Assembly: GCF_024586455.1 (NCBI RefSeq)
Contig: NC_065920.1
Span: 15,028,144 to 15,092,143, forward strand
Direction of reading: 5' to 3'
Length of the DNA: 64,000 nucleotides
Source: Bactrocera neohumeralis
Taxonomy: Eukaryota > Arthropoda > Insecta > Diptera > Tephritidae
This document shows, one piece after another, positions 34,731 to 45,795 of this stretch; the first letter of the stretch is position 1, and each line of letters opens with the position of its first letter. Below the pieces are notes generated by a model. The model did not search any database, had not been told where the DNA came from, and saw nothing but the letters and a program-made list of their open reading frames with translations. The translations under genes and the position numbers were made by a program.

Positions 34731-36029
34731 TTCAATTATCTGACAATGGATGCTGAAACTACTGAATGATCTTCTGTGCTATACGGAGAATATAACAGAA
34801 CTCTAACATGTAAGCAGTAGATGTGGTAGAACACTCTAGCGATGGCTAGATAAATGTAAAATTGTAAAATACTTCTAAAAACTCTGGTCGAGATAATTTT
34901 TTGATATTGAAATTTTTCACATACTACAACAACAATTTCCGCTTGAACCACATTTTTCACTAAAACCGTAAACTCGCTAGAAATATTCCGGTAATCTTTG
35001 CATCAAAGCCTCCATTCCTTTAAAGTTGCAGTTGGAACCGCAACTGCGGGCACCTTTTAGAGCTTCAAAAGTTCTGCCAGCCACGATACATGCCGGCAAA
35101 CAGTCTTCAGTTGTGCGAAAACAAACAAATTGCCGAGGGAAGTACAAATGCACACATGTCTACAAACGAAATTAATAAAATGTGCAACCGCACATTTGTT
35201 TTTGCCACAATCAAAGATATTGTGTGTATTGCAATCCATTTACTCTTTTATTTAGTTTTTCTGTGCTATTCGGTTATTGATGTGCACTTTGTTGCATACC
35301 ACTGTCTGAAGTTGGGCATTTTTTGTTGGCGCAATTTTATTGCTTGCCATTGCAGTCGCTTATTTATTTATACATTTGTATGTGTGTGTGGGGGCGTCTG
35401 TAATTGTGTATGTTTGCTGAGCGGAAATGTGTGAGTGTGTGTGTGGAGTGCGGATGCGCATAGTTTTTTGCGCCAGTTGCACTATTGCCTCAACATGTGG
35501 CAGCAATAATTGATACTTGGCGTGAAAATTAAGTGATTTCGGAAGTGACGGAAGGCGGTTGTGGCAATGCGGCGCCGCCAATATTGATGCAACTAGCGGA
35601 TGCGTGCTGGCGGTGGTGGCAAAGCGTTGTTGCATGGTGTTGGTGGTAGCTGTTGGTGTGGGTTCTGTGCCGTTGCATGCATTAATAAGGAGTTGTGGCA
35701 TAAAAGCAAATTTTTTGTTGTCTGTGTAGTGGCAATGAGTTGGCGTAAGCAGCCATTGTTATTGTTGTTTCATTGCAACATGTGTCGTTTTATTAAAGTG
35801 TAACTTTTTTGTTGATTTTTATAATTTTTTTGAATGTATTTTTTTATATATTTTTTATGTTGTCTTATTTTTGAATTCATGCGTGGATTGCACTAATAAT
35901 TTTTTCCTTCTGGCAGGGAAATTGTCGCTAAAAATATATGGTGCATTAATATGTGTGGGTACGCATATATAAAAATCGTATAAAATGTGGGCATGTGTCG
36001 CAATGCGTTAATATACACTTCCGAAAAAA
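34731..36029. other. unique block, no gene recognised
   Basis: The 113-codon minus frame at 35360-35701 is Thr/Ala/His/Pro-rich and lies in GC-rich DNA (35440-35680). It has no family signature but is the most exon-like frame of this block. The remainder is AT-rich spacer. Confidence 0.4.
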
Positions 36030-36110
36030 ACACGTTGGCAAAGGCTACGTTCGGGTGTAACCGAACATTTTATGCTTTCACAATTTGAAAGAACGCTCGC
36101 ATATTATATA
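36030..36110 (+). mobile_element. possible head of the Helitron/DINE-like family
   Basis: Contains TACGTTCGGGTGTAACCGAA followed by CATTTTATGCTTTCACAATT. The first part is a small inverted repeat (TTCGG..CCGAA). A parallel block at 47935-47975 has ATGCAACCGAACATTTTATA. I read both as 5' ends of one repeat family. Its link to the 150-bp tandem units is from family knowledge and is not shown within this window. Confidence 0.4.
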
Positions 36111-36299
36111 ACTAGATTTAATATTTGATAGTGGACTAGGGGAAATATTGTCTTTATTTCATCCATTTTAGTGAAAGTGTAACATCTGGAGATGGTGAAT
36201 TCGATTCATCCAATCGATCGGTCGAAAATTCACAATCTGCGCTAATAATCGTGAGATAAGCCTCCTTAAAATCGCATATAATGTATAATCGAGCGTATT

Positions 36300-37050
36300 G
36301 TGTGAAAGATGAAAGCCCACCGTCAACAAACTGATTGGACTTTGTCAGTGTGGCATTATACCTTGAAAATCTACTATCGACCAGATATTTACCATGCGTC
36401 AAATCTTGGAAGAAACTAATGAAAAGAGGATCGATACACACCACCTCTTCGTCGAATTTAAAGCAGCCTTCGATAGCACGAATAGATACTGCCTCCATGT
36501 CGCGATGTCTGAATTTGTTATCCCCGCAAAACTAACGCGGCTGGACAAACTGACGTTGAGCAACACTAAAAGCTCCATTAGGATCGGGAAGGACCTCCCG
36601 GAGCAGTTCGATATCAAACTAGTTTTCAGACAAGGCGACTCCCTATCATGCGACTTCTACAATCTACAATCTTCCACAATAACAAACAAACAGACTTGGC
36701 TCCCATGTAACTGTTGACAGTTATAACTTCGAACCCACATATAACCTCATTCATCTTGAAACCAGTATTAACACCAATAACAACAAACTCTGTGAGTCAC
36801 TTGATATTCCTGTCCTGACATATGGTGCAGAGACATGGACGAAAACAACATTTGATGAGTTGAGTTTCGAGTTTTTGAGAGAAAGGTTCTGGAGAAGATT
36901 TATGGTCCTTAGCACATTGGCAACGGCAAGTATTGCATTCGAGGGAACGATGAGCTTTTCGAGATATACGACGATATTAACATAGTTCAGCGATTAAAAA
37001 GATAGCGGCTACGCTGGCTGGGTCATGTGGTCCGAATGAATTAGGCTTAA
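36300..37050 (+). mobile_element. non-LTR reverse transcriptase relic, centre deleted
   Basis: From about 36325 the plus strand gives GLCQCGIIP-KSTIDQIFTM, then RQILEETNEKRIDTHHLFVE, FKAAFDSTNR, MSEFVIPAKLTRL, TLSNTKSSIRIGKDL and LVFRQGDSLSCDFYNL (to about 36665). These are RT blocks ending with the FRQGDPLS motif. The catalytic YADD should follow but is missing. At 36810-37040 the C-terminal part resumes with VLTYGAETWTKTTFDEL and RLRWLGHVVRMN. The first part is open for about 100 codons, so this copy is younger than most here, but the central deletion removes the active site. Confidence 0.85.
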
Positions 37051-38830
37051 ATTCGATCTTGGTTGTGAAATTTAATGCTTGTGGCGCATTTATCCGGTAA
37101 GTTAACGTACCTTTAGTAGTTTGCAACATAACCGTTTTATTGAGAGTGGGCGAAGTTGATATCTGATTTTACCAACTATCACAATGTGTGAAGAAGCGCT
37201 AAAAAGACTTCCACTCAGCAAATTTGATTGAGTTGGCCTTATTGGTTTAGAGGCGTGATCGCAACTACTTAAATAAAGTGTATCTTGCCACTGTGTTCTC
37301 TTATACTAAATAACAGTAATTTAGCGCTTAGTTATAGCATTTTATGTGTTTTTGCTAAACGATATTTTGTGGGCCCGGCTAAGGAGCGATTTCGCCCATT
37401 TACAAACTAACCTTTCTTGGATGCCACGAAACGCATCATCATGCCGTCTGTCGTCTCATCATCCTTATCATATATATATAACCCTACATCTATCTGGGTT
37501 AGTTTTAAGTTATACAAACAACCGTTAGATGGACAAAACTATTATCTTATTTTGCAACATATTGCGGTAATAAAAAAATAACAGAACAATAATGTTGAGA
37601 AATACTTCAAGCGGTTCAATGAAATTAAATTCGCAAGTGAGAAAATTTCAGTCCAATATTTTTTTCTTAAAACATTTTGTGACGAGTTTATTATTAGCTG
37701 CCACATGCTTTAAGTGCAGCACTTCAGATTAAATTTTATTCAAACTCGAACTGCTCAAAGTCCTTCTTTATTTTTATACTACTTGTCAGCTTTAGATTTC
37801 CCCTAAAAAATATTTAAATTTTCAAAAAAATAATAATAAATAAATAAATAAAATAAATTTAAATACCAGTTCGTAAAGCAATAACTGAACAGATAAAAAC
37901 GGTAATGCCATTGCAATCGATAACTAAATTACGCCATAAAATCATATGCAAAGCACCGCCTTGCATCCGCAACTGGCTTTGCTCCGCTCTATCTCTCCAA
38001 ACTGAGCGCGTTTCGTTTATTTATCGAGATTCATCCCAGCGCTGCCGACGTGCCTCGATGGCAGCGCATAAAAACGAATAAATTTCGGTTTTTATTGATA
38101 GTAAAAAATTTTATTTAAAATGAGCCATTAATGTCGCACGTAAATTTGGCTGTCTAGCGCTCGCTCCGCTTGATGGCGCACTCCCACCAAATTATCGGCG
38201 CAAACTATGCACTAGTGGCGGTGGTGATTATGCGAACCGAACCGCGTTGATGAGTGCTTTTTGCTGCTGCACCAGATCGTTCGGTTGGGGCATTTATTGC
38301 TCATAAAAATAAAATTTGTTTATTGATTTTCGAAGAGGACCGTCAGCCATGTGGTGTGCCGGTTTATCGCTTTGACCGTTATTGGCGTTATTGGTGTTAG
38401 TGGGTTTAGTTGTTGGTGTTGCTGTTGCTGTTAATGGCAGCAATTTTATTATGCGAATGCACAATTTTATTGCTACCAAATGAAATTTTGGGGTTTTCTT
38501 TGTCATTAATTTTGTATTTCATGAATAAATTCATATTTATTTGGTATGTATTATTTTACGAGATTTAAATTTTATGCGATTATTGCAATTAGTAACATTT
38601 ATAGATAAGCGCGGTAATCGTATGAGAGGTTTAGTATTGTTTTTTAGTAGGTATTAATTCGTTTTTTCATAAATGATTATAGCTTGGGAAATACTATATC
38701 GGGTACATAACTGATTACAAGATATAATATATGATATAATTTTAAAAACCAAACATAATGAAATATCATATCAAGGCACGAGCTAAAATCTGAAAATTTT
38801 GTTTTAATAGACAAAAGTCCGGAAATTCAT
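37051..38830. other. non-coding stretch with a GC-rich, TTTAT-word-rich patch
   Basis: No gene recognised. The part at 37900-38500 is GC-richer and contains many CATAAAA, TTTATTG and TTTTATT words on both strands, which could be homeodomain-type binding words. The minus frame 38294-38506 is a by-product of TTG/GTT runs. Confidence 0.4.
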
Positions 38831-39060
38831 GGCATAATGTAAAAAAACCCAATATCTACGAGGCGTCACATTATGATCTTGCAATATTAGTTTGCGCACA
38901 GCATCAATACTTTCTGGAACAATAGCTGATTTTGGAATACCTTCACAAAATTCGTCTTGTGGTAATCCAAGACCTCGATTGAGTTCACCATACCATCAAT
39001 ACACATTGGTTTAATAGCCAAAAATTTAATTAAGGTCATAGCGTTGGCATGTCAAAACGA
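38830..39060 (-). mobile_element. N-terminal mariner transposase fragment
   Basis: The minus strand reads LGLPQDEFCEGIPKSAIVPE then SIDAVRKLILQDHNVTPR (about 38965-38860), matching the linker and second helix-turn-helix of mariner (DEFREGRPKS-VVPE-IDAVR-LI-QD--VTYREIE). Upstream, CIDGMVNSIEV is a remnant of the first helix-turn-helix. No catalytic part is seen downstream, so only the DNA-binding half remains. It shows the same sequence type as the relic at 60.9 kb. Confidence 0.72.
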
Positions 39061-39164
39061 TGTAAGTATGCGTAACAAAAAAATTTCAAACTTTTCGATA
39101 AAATTGTGGGTTGTCAATAAGAGCGTTACAAAAGTTTTTAAAAAAATCAATGAAAAACTTTATT

Positions 39165-39650
39165 CCTGTGAGCTGTGTCTTTTGCATGGTCAAGTCTAGA
39201 CGCTGAACCAAATTTTCGTTTGTTTTTAAACATTAATCGGACAATACTGCTGCAATTTCATGTTCGATATTCGTATGAAGTTCATCAGTCATCGCTGGCT
39301 TGTTGGCATAGACCACAGACTTTACGTAGCCTCATAGAAAATAGCCTCACGGCGTCAAATCGCTCGACCGATTCGGCCAATTGACTGAGCCATTTAGAGG
39401 TATAACACGTTCACCAAACTTGGTTTTCAATAAACCGATTGTGACATTCACTGTGTGTCTTGTGGCGCCGTCCTGTAGGAACCACATAATATATTATCTA
39501 AGTTCATATCGTCCAATTCGGGACAAAAATATTCGGTTATCATTGACTGGTAGCAATTCCAATTCACACTAACGTGCCGGTCTTGATCATCACGGAAGAA
39601 GTACGGGCCAATGACTCTATTAATTTCGACTTAGACTAGTTGTTGGATCG
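39165..39650 (-). mobile_element. DDE transposase C-terminal relic (TVNG/PELDD family)
   Basis: On the minus strand, VIGPYFFRDDQDRHVSVNWN (near 39620) is followed by MITEYFCPELDDMNLDN and a frameshifted WFLQDGATRHT (near 39470). Then come LLKTKFGERVIPLNGS, NWPNRSSDLTP (near 39370) and AMTDELHT (near 39285). These are the catalytic blocks of a Tc1/mariner-superfamily transposase with the layout IGPYFF..PELDD..W-QQDGATCHT..W-PRS-DLTPLD. Two catalytic aspartate contexts (QDGA and DLTP) are kept. Frameshifts and stops disable it. It lies right next to the mariner fragment at 38.8 kb. Confidence 0.75.
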
Positions 39651-41276
39651 TATATCATCTATGTATATATGATCAAATGCCAAACCTTACTGAAGAAAAA
39701 TGTTTAAAGAGTGGGAAAAAGTATTGCGTCATTTGGTGTCCCTATCCATCTACTTTTTTAGGGTCCCTATTGAAAAACTCTGTACAAGTAGACCTTCGAA
39801 CTGAGACCCTTTTAATTAAAGCTATTAAAAACACTAAAATGTATAAAAGTTTTTTTGAAAAAAATTTCTAAAAAATGTTTACCATTACACAATTTTAATG
39901 TGACCTCAGAGCACACACACACGCACACTTATAAGTATGATTTGGCCACGCATAAAGTAATTAAAATTGTGTGCGCCTGTCATGCAAAAATCAGTAACGA
40001 AATTAAATTGCCTAAATGCACGGCAAATTCAATTTAACAAAGCAAATATTCACATTACGATCACCTATACATTTGCATAAATAAATCGGTAATGCAAGAT
40101 AGGAAATTAATCCTGTTTAAATTTCAATTTGGCGCACACAAAAAGCGAATCAACTCGCCAAACCGTGGCAAATAAATACAAATTTGGATATGATGCGATA
40201 TGGGCGATAATCATTTGTCCGACCAACGCGCACGCCGCTGACTTGTGTGTGTGCATGTGTGTCGGTAAGGGCTAACGAAAATACAATTCGCATAAATGGT
40301 TTCGAATCCCCAAAAACTAGTGCAATGCAGCGGCCAACAGTTTTCTGCTTATTCTAATGTAAACATGCCATGTAACGGAGCTTTTAGCGCCCCCGTGTTT
40401 GCTCTGAGCAGCGCTCGTTTGCATGCACATACATATTTATATATGTGTATGCATACATATGAGTGTTGTGTGTGTTTGTGATTGCCATTTTTCATGGCTC
40501 TTAATACACCCACAAATGCCACTGGTTTGACACTTTCGTTTTGAATGCGGGCGCTGCATAGAATTTAATTAAAAGCTACATGCGCACTTGTACAGCGTGA
40601 AATTTGCACAGTTTTGTTGTCAGTTAAATTTGTAACTTGTCATTTATTTATGCACGCATATTTAGTGCTCATTGCGCGCTTATGAACTTTCGCGCTGTGG
40701 TTTTCCTCGAATTTGTGTTGTTAACTCACAGCAAGCAGGAGAGGCGCGCACTGGTTGGAGGCAGTTCTGGTTTAGAATTGTGTCAAAGCTTCATGATAAG
40801 GCTTGTTTGGGTGCCTGAGCAAAACGGTAGGCGAATCACGAGCTGGTTCGAGTTCTAGTCCAACAATTATGTCAAATCAAGGTTGTCCCACAGCAACGCT
40901 TTGACAACTATTCACCAACATATCCACTCTCTATATATAATTGTTATAGGTGTTAATCACACTACAACTGAGCCACGTCGTATGGTTTTCTACAAGGTGC
41001 ACCTACACTAAAGCACACATAAATTTAAGCAAATAAAATTACTTGAAATTAAACTGTAAATTTAAATATAAATTTAAATGTAAATTTACTTTCGCGCTTG
41101 CGGCAGGTGGAGCCTCTTTATTGCAATCTAACCCAAACATTCGCAAATTCAAACACCATCTCCGCAGCAATTGTTAAACCGCCCTTAGAGTGGTTATAAA
41201 AGTTATGCCACAAGTTTGGTTTAGTTTCTCGCGTAAAACTCAATTGCTTTAAGCGTCAATTGTTCATCACAAAACC
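39651..41276. other. unique non-coding block
   Basis: No gene or element recognised. CA/GT words occur at 40240-40480, and a GC-richer patch lies at 40300-40850. Confidence 0.5.
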
Positions 41277-41370
41277 GCTGGCTAGGTCATGTCGTCCGAA
41301 TGAATGAAAATATTCCAACAATCGCATAAGCGGTGTCTACGCCAGTAAAGAAAAAGAAGAAAGCAATGAC
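41277..41370 (+). mobile_element. short C-terminal scrap of a non-LTR RT
   Basis: Reads RWLGHVVRMNENIPT, the same block as RLRWLGHVVRMN in the RT relic near 37010-37040. Only some 90 bases are recognisable. Confidence 0.55.
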
Positions 41371-41858
41371 GATTCAATCGATATTATCGAAGTTAAAGCA
41401 AACTTTAATTGTTCATAATCTGAAGATGACCTAAAGCTAAGGCTTTCATTTAACGTATTTGTCAACCAACGACTATCCTAAATACTCAGGGCTAAGTCTT
41501 CCGGATACATCAATTTCTATAGCATTGGCCTAATAAACTCAGTAAGACAGGTCATATTTTCTTATGGTTTATGTATACATCTCTCTCTTCTTTATTGTAG
41601 CCAACTCTGGAAGTATATTTCAAACTAAGGTACTAACCGATAAGAACGAAAGTGAGAGCGCCATCTTTTTTTGAAGTGGCAGCATACGAAAATTAAAGGG
41701 AGCGAAGAGCTAGCTGAGGAGAGCATCTATTGAAAATTTAGACCTTCGAATTTAATAGATTTGGACTCGGAATAAATAGACACATACTCGGAAATGTTTC
41801 CACACCCCATTTAAACGCACTCACTTAGGAGAAAGAATCATTTTGACGACTTTCTCCT
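41371..41858. other. non-coding stretch
   Basis: No gene recognised. Confidence 0.45.
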
Positions 41859-42903
41859 CAAAAACCAGCGATTTGGGACACATTTTTATTTTTCTAAATT
41901 TCTGTGTAAGTCTAAATTTAAAATTTCTTGAATAAAAACATGCGCCATGCGATTCTGCAAATTTCTGCATTTTTAGATTTTCTCTACGACCAGTAGTTTA
42001 GAAGTTATAAGCATTTTTGTATTCGCTTGTATTCGGCGACTACTTGCTGCATGCTCCTGGTCGCCTAGTAGAAATCTGAGATTTTGGCACCAAATTGAAT
42101 GCAATTTTTCTGCAGCGACGGCGGATGCACCAAAAATTTGCGTGGGGCGTTGCATACGCAAAGGGGCCAAATTGGGAACCCGGAAGCGGGGCATACCCGC
42201 GGACCGGAAACCGGAACAGGCCATCGGCCGGAAATGAAACAACGGTACCATACTTCCGGTCTGGGACCAAAACCGGAAGTCACAAACCGGAAACGGATGT
42301 TCCGGAAGCGGAAGTTGCAAACCGGAAACGGATATCTGCTCGGCCGGAAACATGTTCCGCTTCCGGTTTACAACTTCCGGTTCGGGACGCGACCCGGAAG
42401 TATTGAACCGTTATTCCATTTCCGCCCGGTACTCGGTTCCGGTTTCCGGTCAGATATATCCGTTTCCGGTTTGTTACTTCCGGTTTGGAAGCCAGACCGG
42501 AAGTATGGTACCGTTATTTCATTTCCGGCCGATGGCCTGTTCCGGTTTCCGGTCCGCGGGTATGCCCCGCTTCCGGGTTCCCAATTTGGCCCCTTTGCGT
42601 ATGCAACGCCCCACGCAAATTTTTGGTGCATCCGCCGTCGCTGCAGAAAAATTGCATTCAATTTGGTGCCAAAATCTCAGATTTCTACTAGGCGACCAGG
42701 AGCATGCAGCAAGTAGTCGCCGAATACAAGCGAATACAAAAATGCTTATAACTTCTAAACTACTGGTCGTAGAGAAAATCTAAAAATGCAGAAATTTGCA
42801 GAATCGCATGGCGCATGTTTTTATTTAAGAAAAAATAAACTTGGATTTACCCAGAAATTAAAAAAAAACAAAAATGTGTTCCAAATCGCCGGTTTTTAAA
42901 GAA
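41859..42903. mobile_element. giant inverted repeat / foldback-like element with CCGGAA core
   Basis: Left arm about 41859-42300, right arm about 42460-42903, loop about 160 bases. CAAAAACCAGCGATTTGGGA (from 41861) is mirrored by CCAAATCGCCGGTTTTTAAA (42881-42900). GCGCCATGCGATTCTGCAAA (41942) is mirrored by TTTGCAGAATCGCATGGCGC (42795-42814). CATCGGCCGGAAATGAAA (42223) is mirrored near 42520-42537. The symmetry extends over some 440 bases per arm. The minus frame 41973-42353 and the plus frame 42352-42783 end in the same run of about 95 residues, so the arms are nearly identical. The inner arms and loop consist of ACCGGAA/TTCCGGT words. Those frames are by-products of symmetry, not genes. 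Confidence 0.9.
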
Positions 42904-43009
42904 ATTAGGGGTTAAGTGCCTTAGCATTTTCATTACACTACTTAGTTAGGACACGAGGTTAAAGTTTTGTAATATTATATATGTATATATATATTATAAA
43001 AATGGGGGT
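42904..43009. other. spacer with TATA-type microsatellite
   Basis: AT-rich; holds a short TATATGTATATATATAT run near 42975-42996. No gene. Confidence 0.5.
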
Positions 43010-43880
43010 TAGAAGAAAGAAATTGTACTCCTCGATTTGCTTCATTTCATTTAAAACATTCAACCAAATTCTTAGAATCACGTCCAGGACGGCCATCAAC
43101 ATCAATTTATCATCAACCCGTCAATGAAATAAAGAAATTGATGCTTGCGCATCGATGATTCACAGTCAGAGATCTTATTGGCATCTTTGGAATATCGAAG
43201 TATCGCGTTAAAGTCTGTGAAACAATGCTTCCCGACTATCAGGATGGCATGAAATGTATTATTACTGGCGATGATTCGTGATTCTATGCTTAGGACTCGG
43301 AAACTGACGATCAATCGGCTGAGTATCGTGGCAAAGGTGAGCCGAAGCCGAAATACCACGTCAAAGCAGGTCAAAAATCAAGGTTATGTTGACAAGTTTC
43401 GATTCGATTATCGAGTTGTGGTGCACTCCGAATTCTTTCCGACCGGCCAAACCATTTCAAGAAAGAGTACTATTCAAGTGTTCGAAAAAAGAGGCCGGAA
43501 TTATGGGCCGACAACTCTTGATTTTTACGCCACGATAATGCACCGTCTCATACTGCACTGATTCTTCGTAAGTTTTTAGCCAAATTTTCAACCAATATCG
43601 TGCCGCAACCATCGTATTCAACTGATATAGCTCAGTGTGACTGCTGCCTATTTAGGAAACTCAAACGACCGCTCCGTGGAAACCGTTTTCAGTGAATTGA
43701 AAAGCATGAAACGTGATTCGCTACGCACATTGAAGGTTTTTCTGGACATTGACTTTAACAAGGTTTTCGAGTATTAGAAAAAACGTTGGTACAACTGTAT
43801 TGGGCCCAAGTGGGATTAGTTTGAGTAAGACGACACAGATTTTGAACATTTTGAATAAATTAAGAATTTTAAAACTATGA
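43010..43880 (+). mobile_element. mariner transposase relic, near full span
   Basis: The plus strand carries most of a mariner transposase in order. RPGRPSTSIY-like residues lie near 43083, then MLAHR-FTVRDLIGIFGISK (43140-43200). A jump leads to VCETMLPDYQDGMKCIITGD and DS (43212-43280), the first catalytic aspartate. VVHSEFFPTGQTISRK follows at 43420-43465, then a shifted HDNAPSHTA (near 43535-43560, second aspartate). NIVPQPSYSTDIAQCD (near 43597, third aspartate context), LFRKLKRPLRGNRFQ and a C-terminal end near 43740-43830 complete the set. Stops and frameshifts kill it, and the linker between the DNA-binding and catalytic parts is deleted. It is nonetheless the most complete mariner of the window. 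Confidence 0.82.
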
Positions 43881-45587
43881 ACAAAGTTTTACTATTTTTT
43901 GCTCGTGGTAACCCACATTATTGAATCTAGTTTAATGAAACTGCAGCGCTAAAAAACACGAAATAAATGTTTGCATTTTCTGATAATTTCTTTGTGCAAG
44001 GACATCACTTTGCTTCGTGTTAAATTAAAAGCATACGCTGGCTGCTTTCTCTGTCAATTAACTAAGCATAATTCTGTATTTTTTTTTCAGCAACCAGTGT
44101 TGTATTCCAGTATGCCTGAACGCGCCCTTGTTAATTGCAGCACAATTTTTTGCTTCAACTTACAGCAAAAACTATATTTTATTGCTAGTAAAAGACAATG
44201 CAAAAAGGTATTAGCACCAAAATAAAATATGTTTGCCATTACCTTCCGGAAACTCACAAAGAATGCTAAAAATAGGTAGTTCAATCTAGAGACTAATTCG
44301 AGAGCTACTAAGGGCAGTGCTACGCAGTATTGAAAATATTTAAAGTGGTAATCAAAGAGAGTTTGCACACAAAAAATTGCTGGAAAAACAGATTAATGCG
44401 GAAGCTGGCAGTCAAATATTGGAGAAATAATCGCTTTTTCTCGCAAACAACTAATGGCACACATACCTAACGGTATGTTGGTATAAGCAAAATTTATTAG
44501 CACTTACAAACTCATACGCACACTTGCACATACACGCACATTTGCAAAGATATCGAAATGCTGAAATAAGCAGCTGCAGCGTGAGAGCATTTGCAACCGA
44601 CTCCTCCTCATCCCCGCCCCCTTCCAAAAGCGCAGCACGCTCTCACCCGATTCGAATTTCTATCGTCGAAGCCGGCAAATGCATTAATCTTCTGTGCAAA
44701 TCGACAGTTATGGCTAAGTAAATTGGGTTTTGGGGAATTTGAGGCGCATACGCGCCAACACCTCGCAGCTAACACCCGTTAGAGGCACATAGCTGCAACA
44801 GCGATACCAATAGCGTAAACATATTGCGCCTGCATACACACCCACCCATACTCACGTCGTGCCATTTTTTCGGCGGCTGCTGCAAGTGCACGCGCGTGTG
44901 TGTGTGTGTAGTTTCGTGCACTTTCTAAATCACGTGCGTAATTGTGTGCGCAAGTGCTGCTCGTGGCAAGCACAAATGTCGAAGTTTATGTAAAATAAGT
45001 AGATAGTAGAAAGAATACAAAGAAAGGCCAGAGCAAAAGCAACAACAATAAAACGTGCGTTATTGTAAAACAATGCGATGGCAAAGTTGAGTTGAGCGCA
45101 CGATAAAGGAGCGAAATCGAATTTCAAAAGCAAATTTAAACAGGAAGTGAAGCAAAGTTGGCGTTTGTGTGTGTTGCAGCAACAAAATAACGGAAGCTTT
45201 TATGAATATACGACAACTAAGGAAATATGCACAGTCTGCTCTTGTGTTGCTCTGCTGTTGTTGAGTGTGTGTGACGAGTGAGATAGAAGACATCTGTTAG
45301 TGTGTGTGTGGGTATATTAATGCAACTGGTATGTGAATAACACAATTGAGGAAATTGAGTGGGAAATTTGGTTATAGTGCATTTAGTTGAAATGGTTAGT
45401 GAAAATGCGACTCCACTATTTGTATTTAAAGTATTCATGATACTAAAATCTGATTAAAAATGTAAAAGTTGTTTTATAATTACTTTCATATTAATGGCTT
45501 CACAAGGCTTGAAATGCCCTTTCTGGATCGGCCATCAAACCTAAACCACTTACTCACACCTATGAATAATTTTTCTTGTTGTAATGT
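43881..45587. other. unique non-coding block
   Basis: No gene recognised. The part at 44500-45350 is GC-richer with CA/GT runs, and its overlapping short frames on both strands show no domain. Confidence 0.5.
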
Positions 45588-45795
45588 TGGCATTTTTACG
45601 TGGCGGGTCCCAAGACCAACCCACAACCCTGGGGAGGGATGGTTCCCCTTCTCATTTAAACTTGATTTCAAAGGGATGCTCTTTGGCTACCCAGAGGATC
45701 GTTGATGTAAGACTGGAAGTCGTAAGCTGCTTGAGCCATATATAAAAATAACGTTTCTGGCCACTCACAAATGAAAAGTTTTCTCATCTTCTGGC
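45588..45795 (-). mobile_element. 5' leader piece of the second non-LTR family
   Basis: Shares with 29760-30016 the words TACGTGGCGGGTCCCAAG (the 58.3-kb copy has TAGGTGGCGGGTCCCAAG), GGGGAGGGATGGTTCCCC, CTTTGGCTACCCAGAGGAT and GACTGGAAGTCGTAAGCTGC. It ends in sequence matching the end of that block (GTTTCTGGCCACTC). Only the leader is present, so it is a truncated or recombined copy. Confidence 0.65.

Noticed and set aside
40765..40865. tRNA-like GGTTCGAGTTC near 40840
   Set aside because: Only a B-box-like word is present. No matching A box, anticodon arm or acceptor stem can be folded around it.
42099..42783. Long plus-strand open frames of 205 and 143 codons in the GC-rich core
   Set aside because: They are repeats of CCGGAA words read in frame inside a palindrome, and the same residues appear on the other strand. 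They are by-products of symmetry, not a protein gene.
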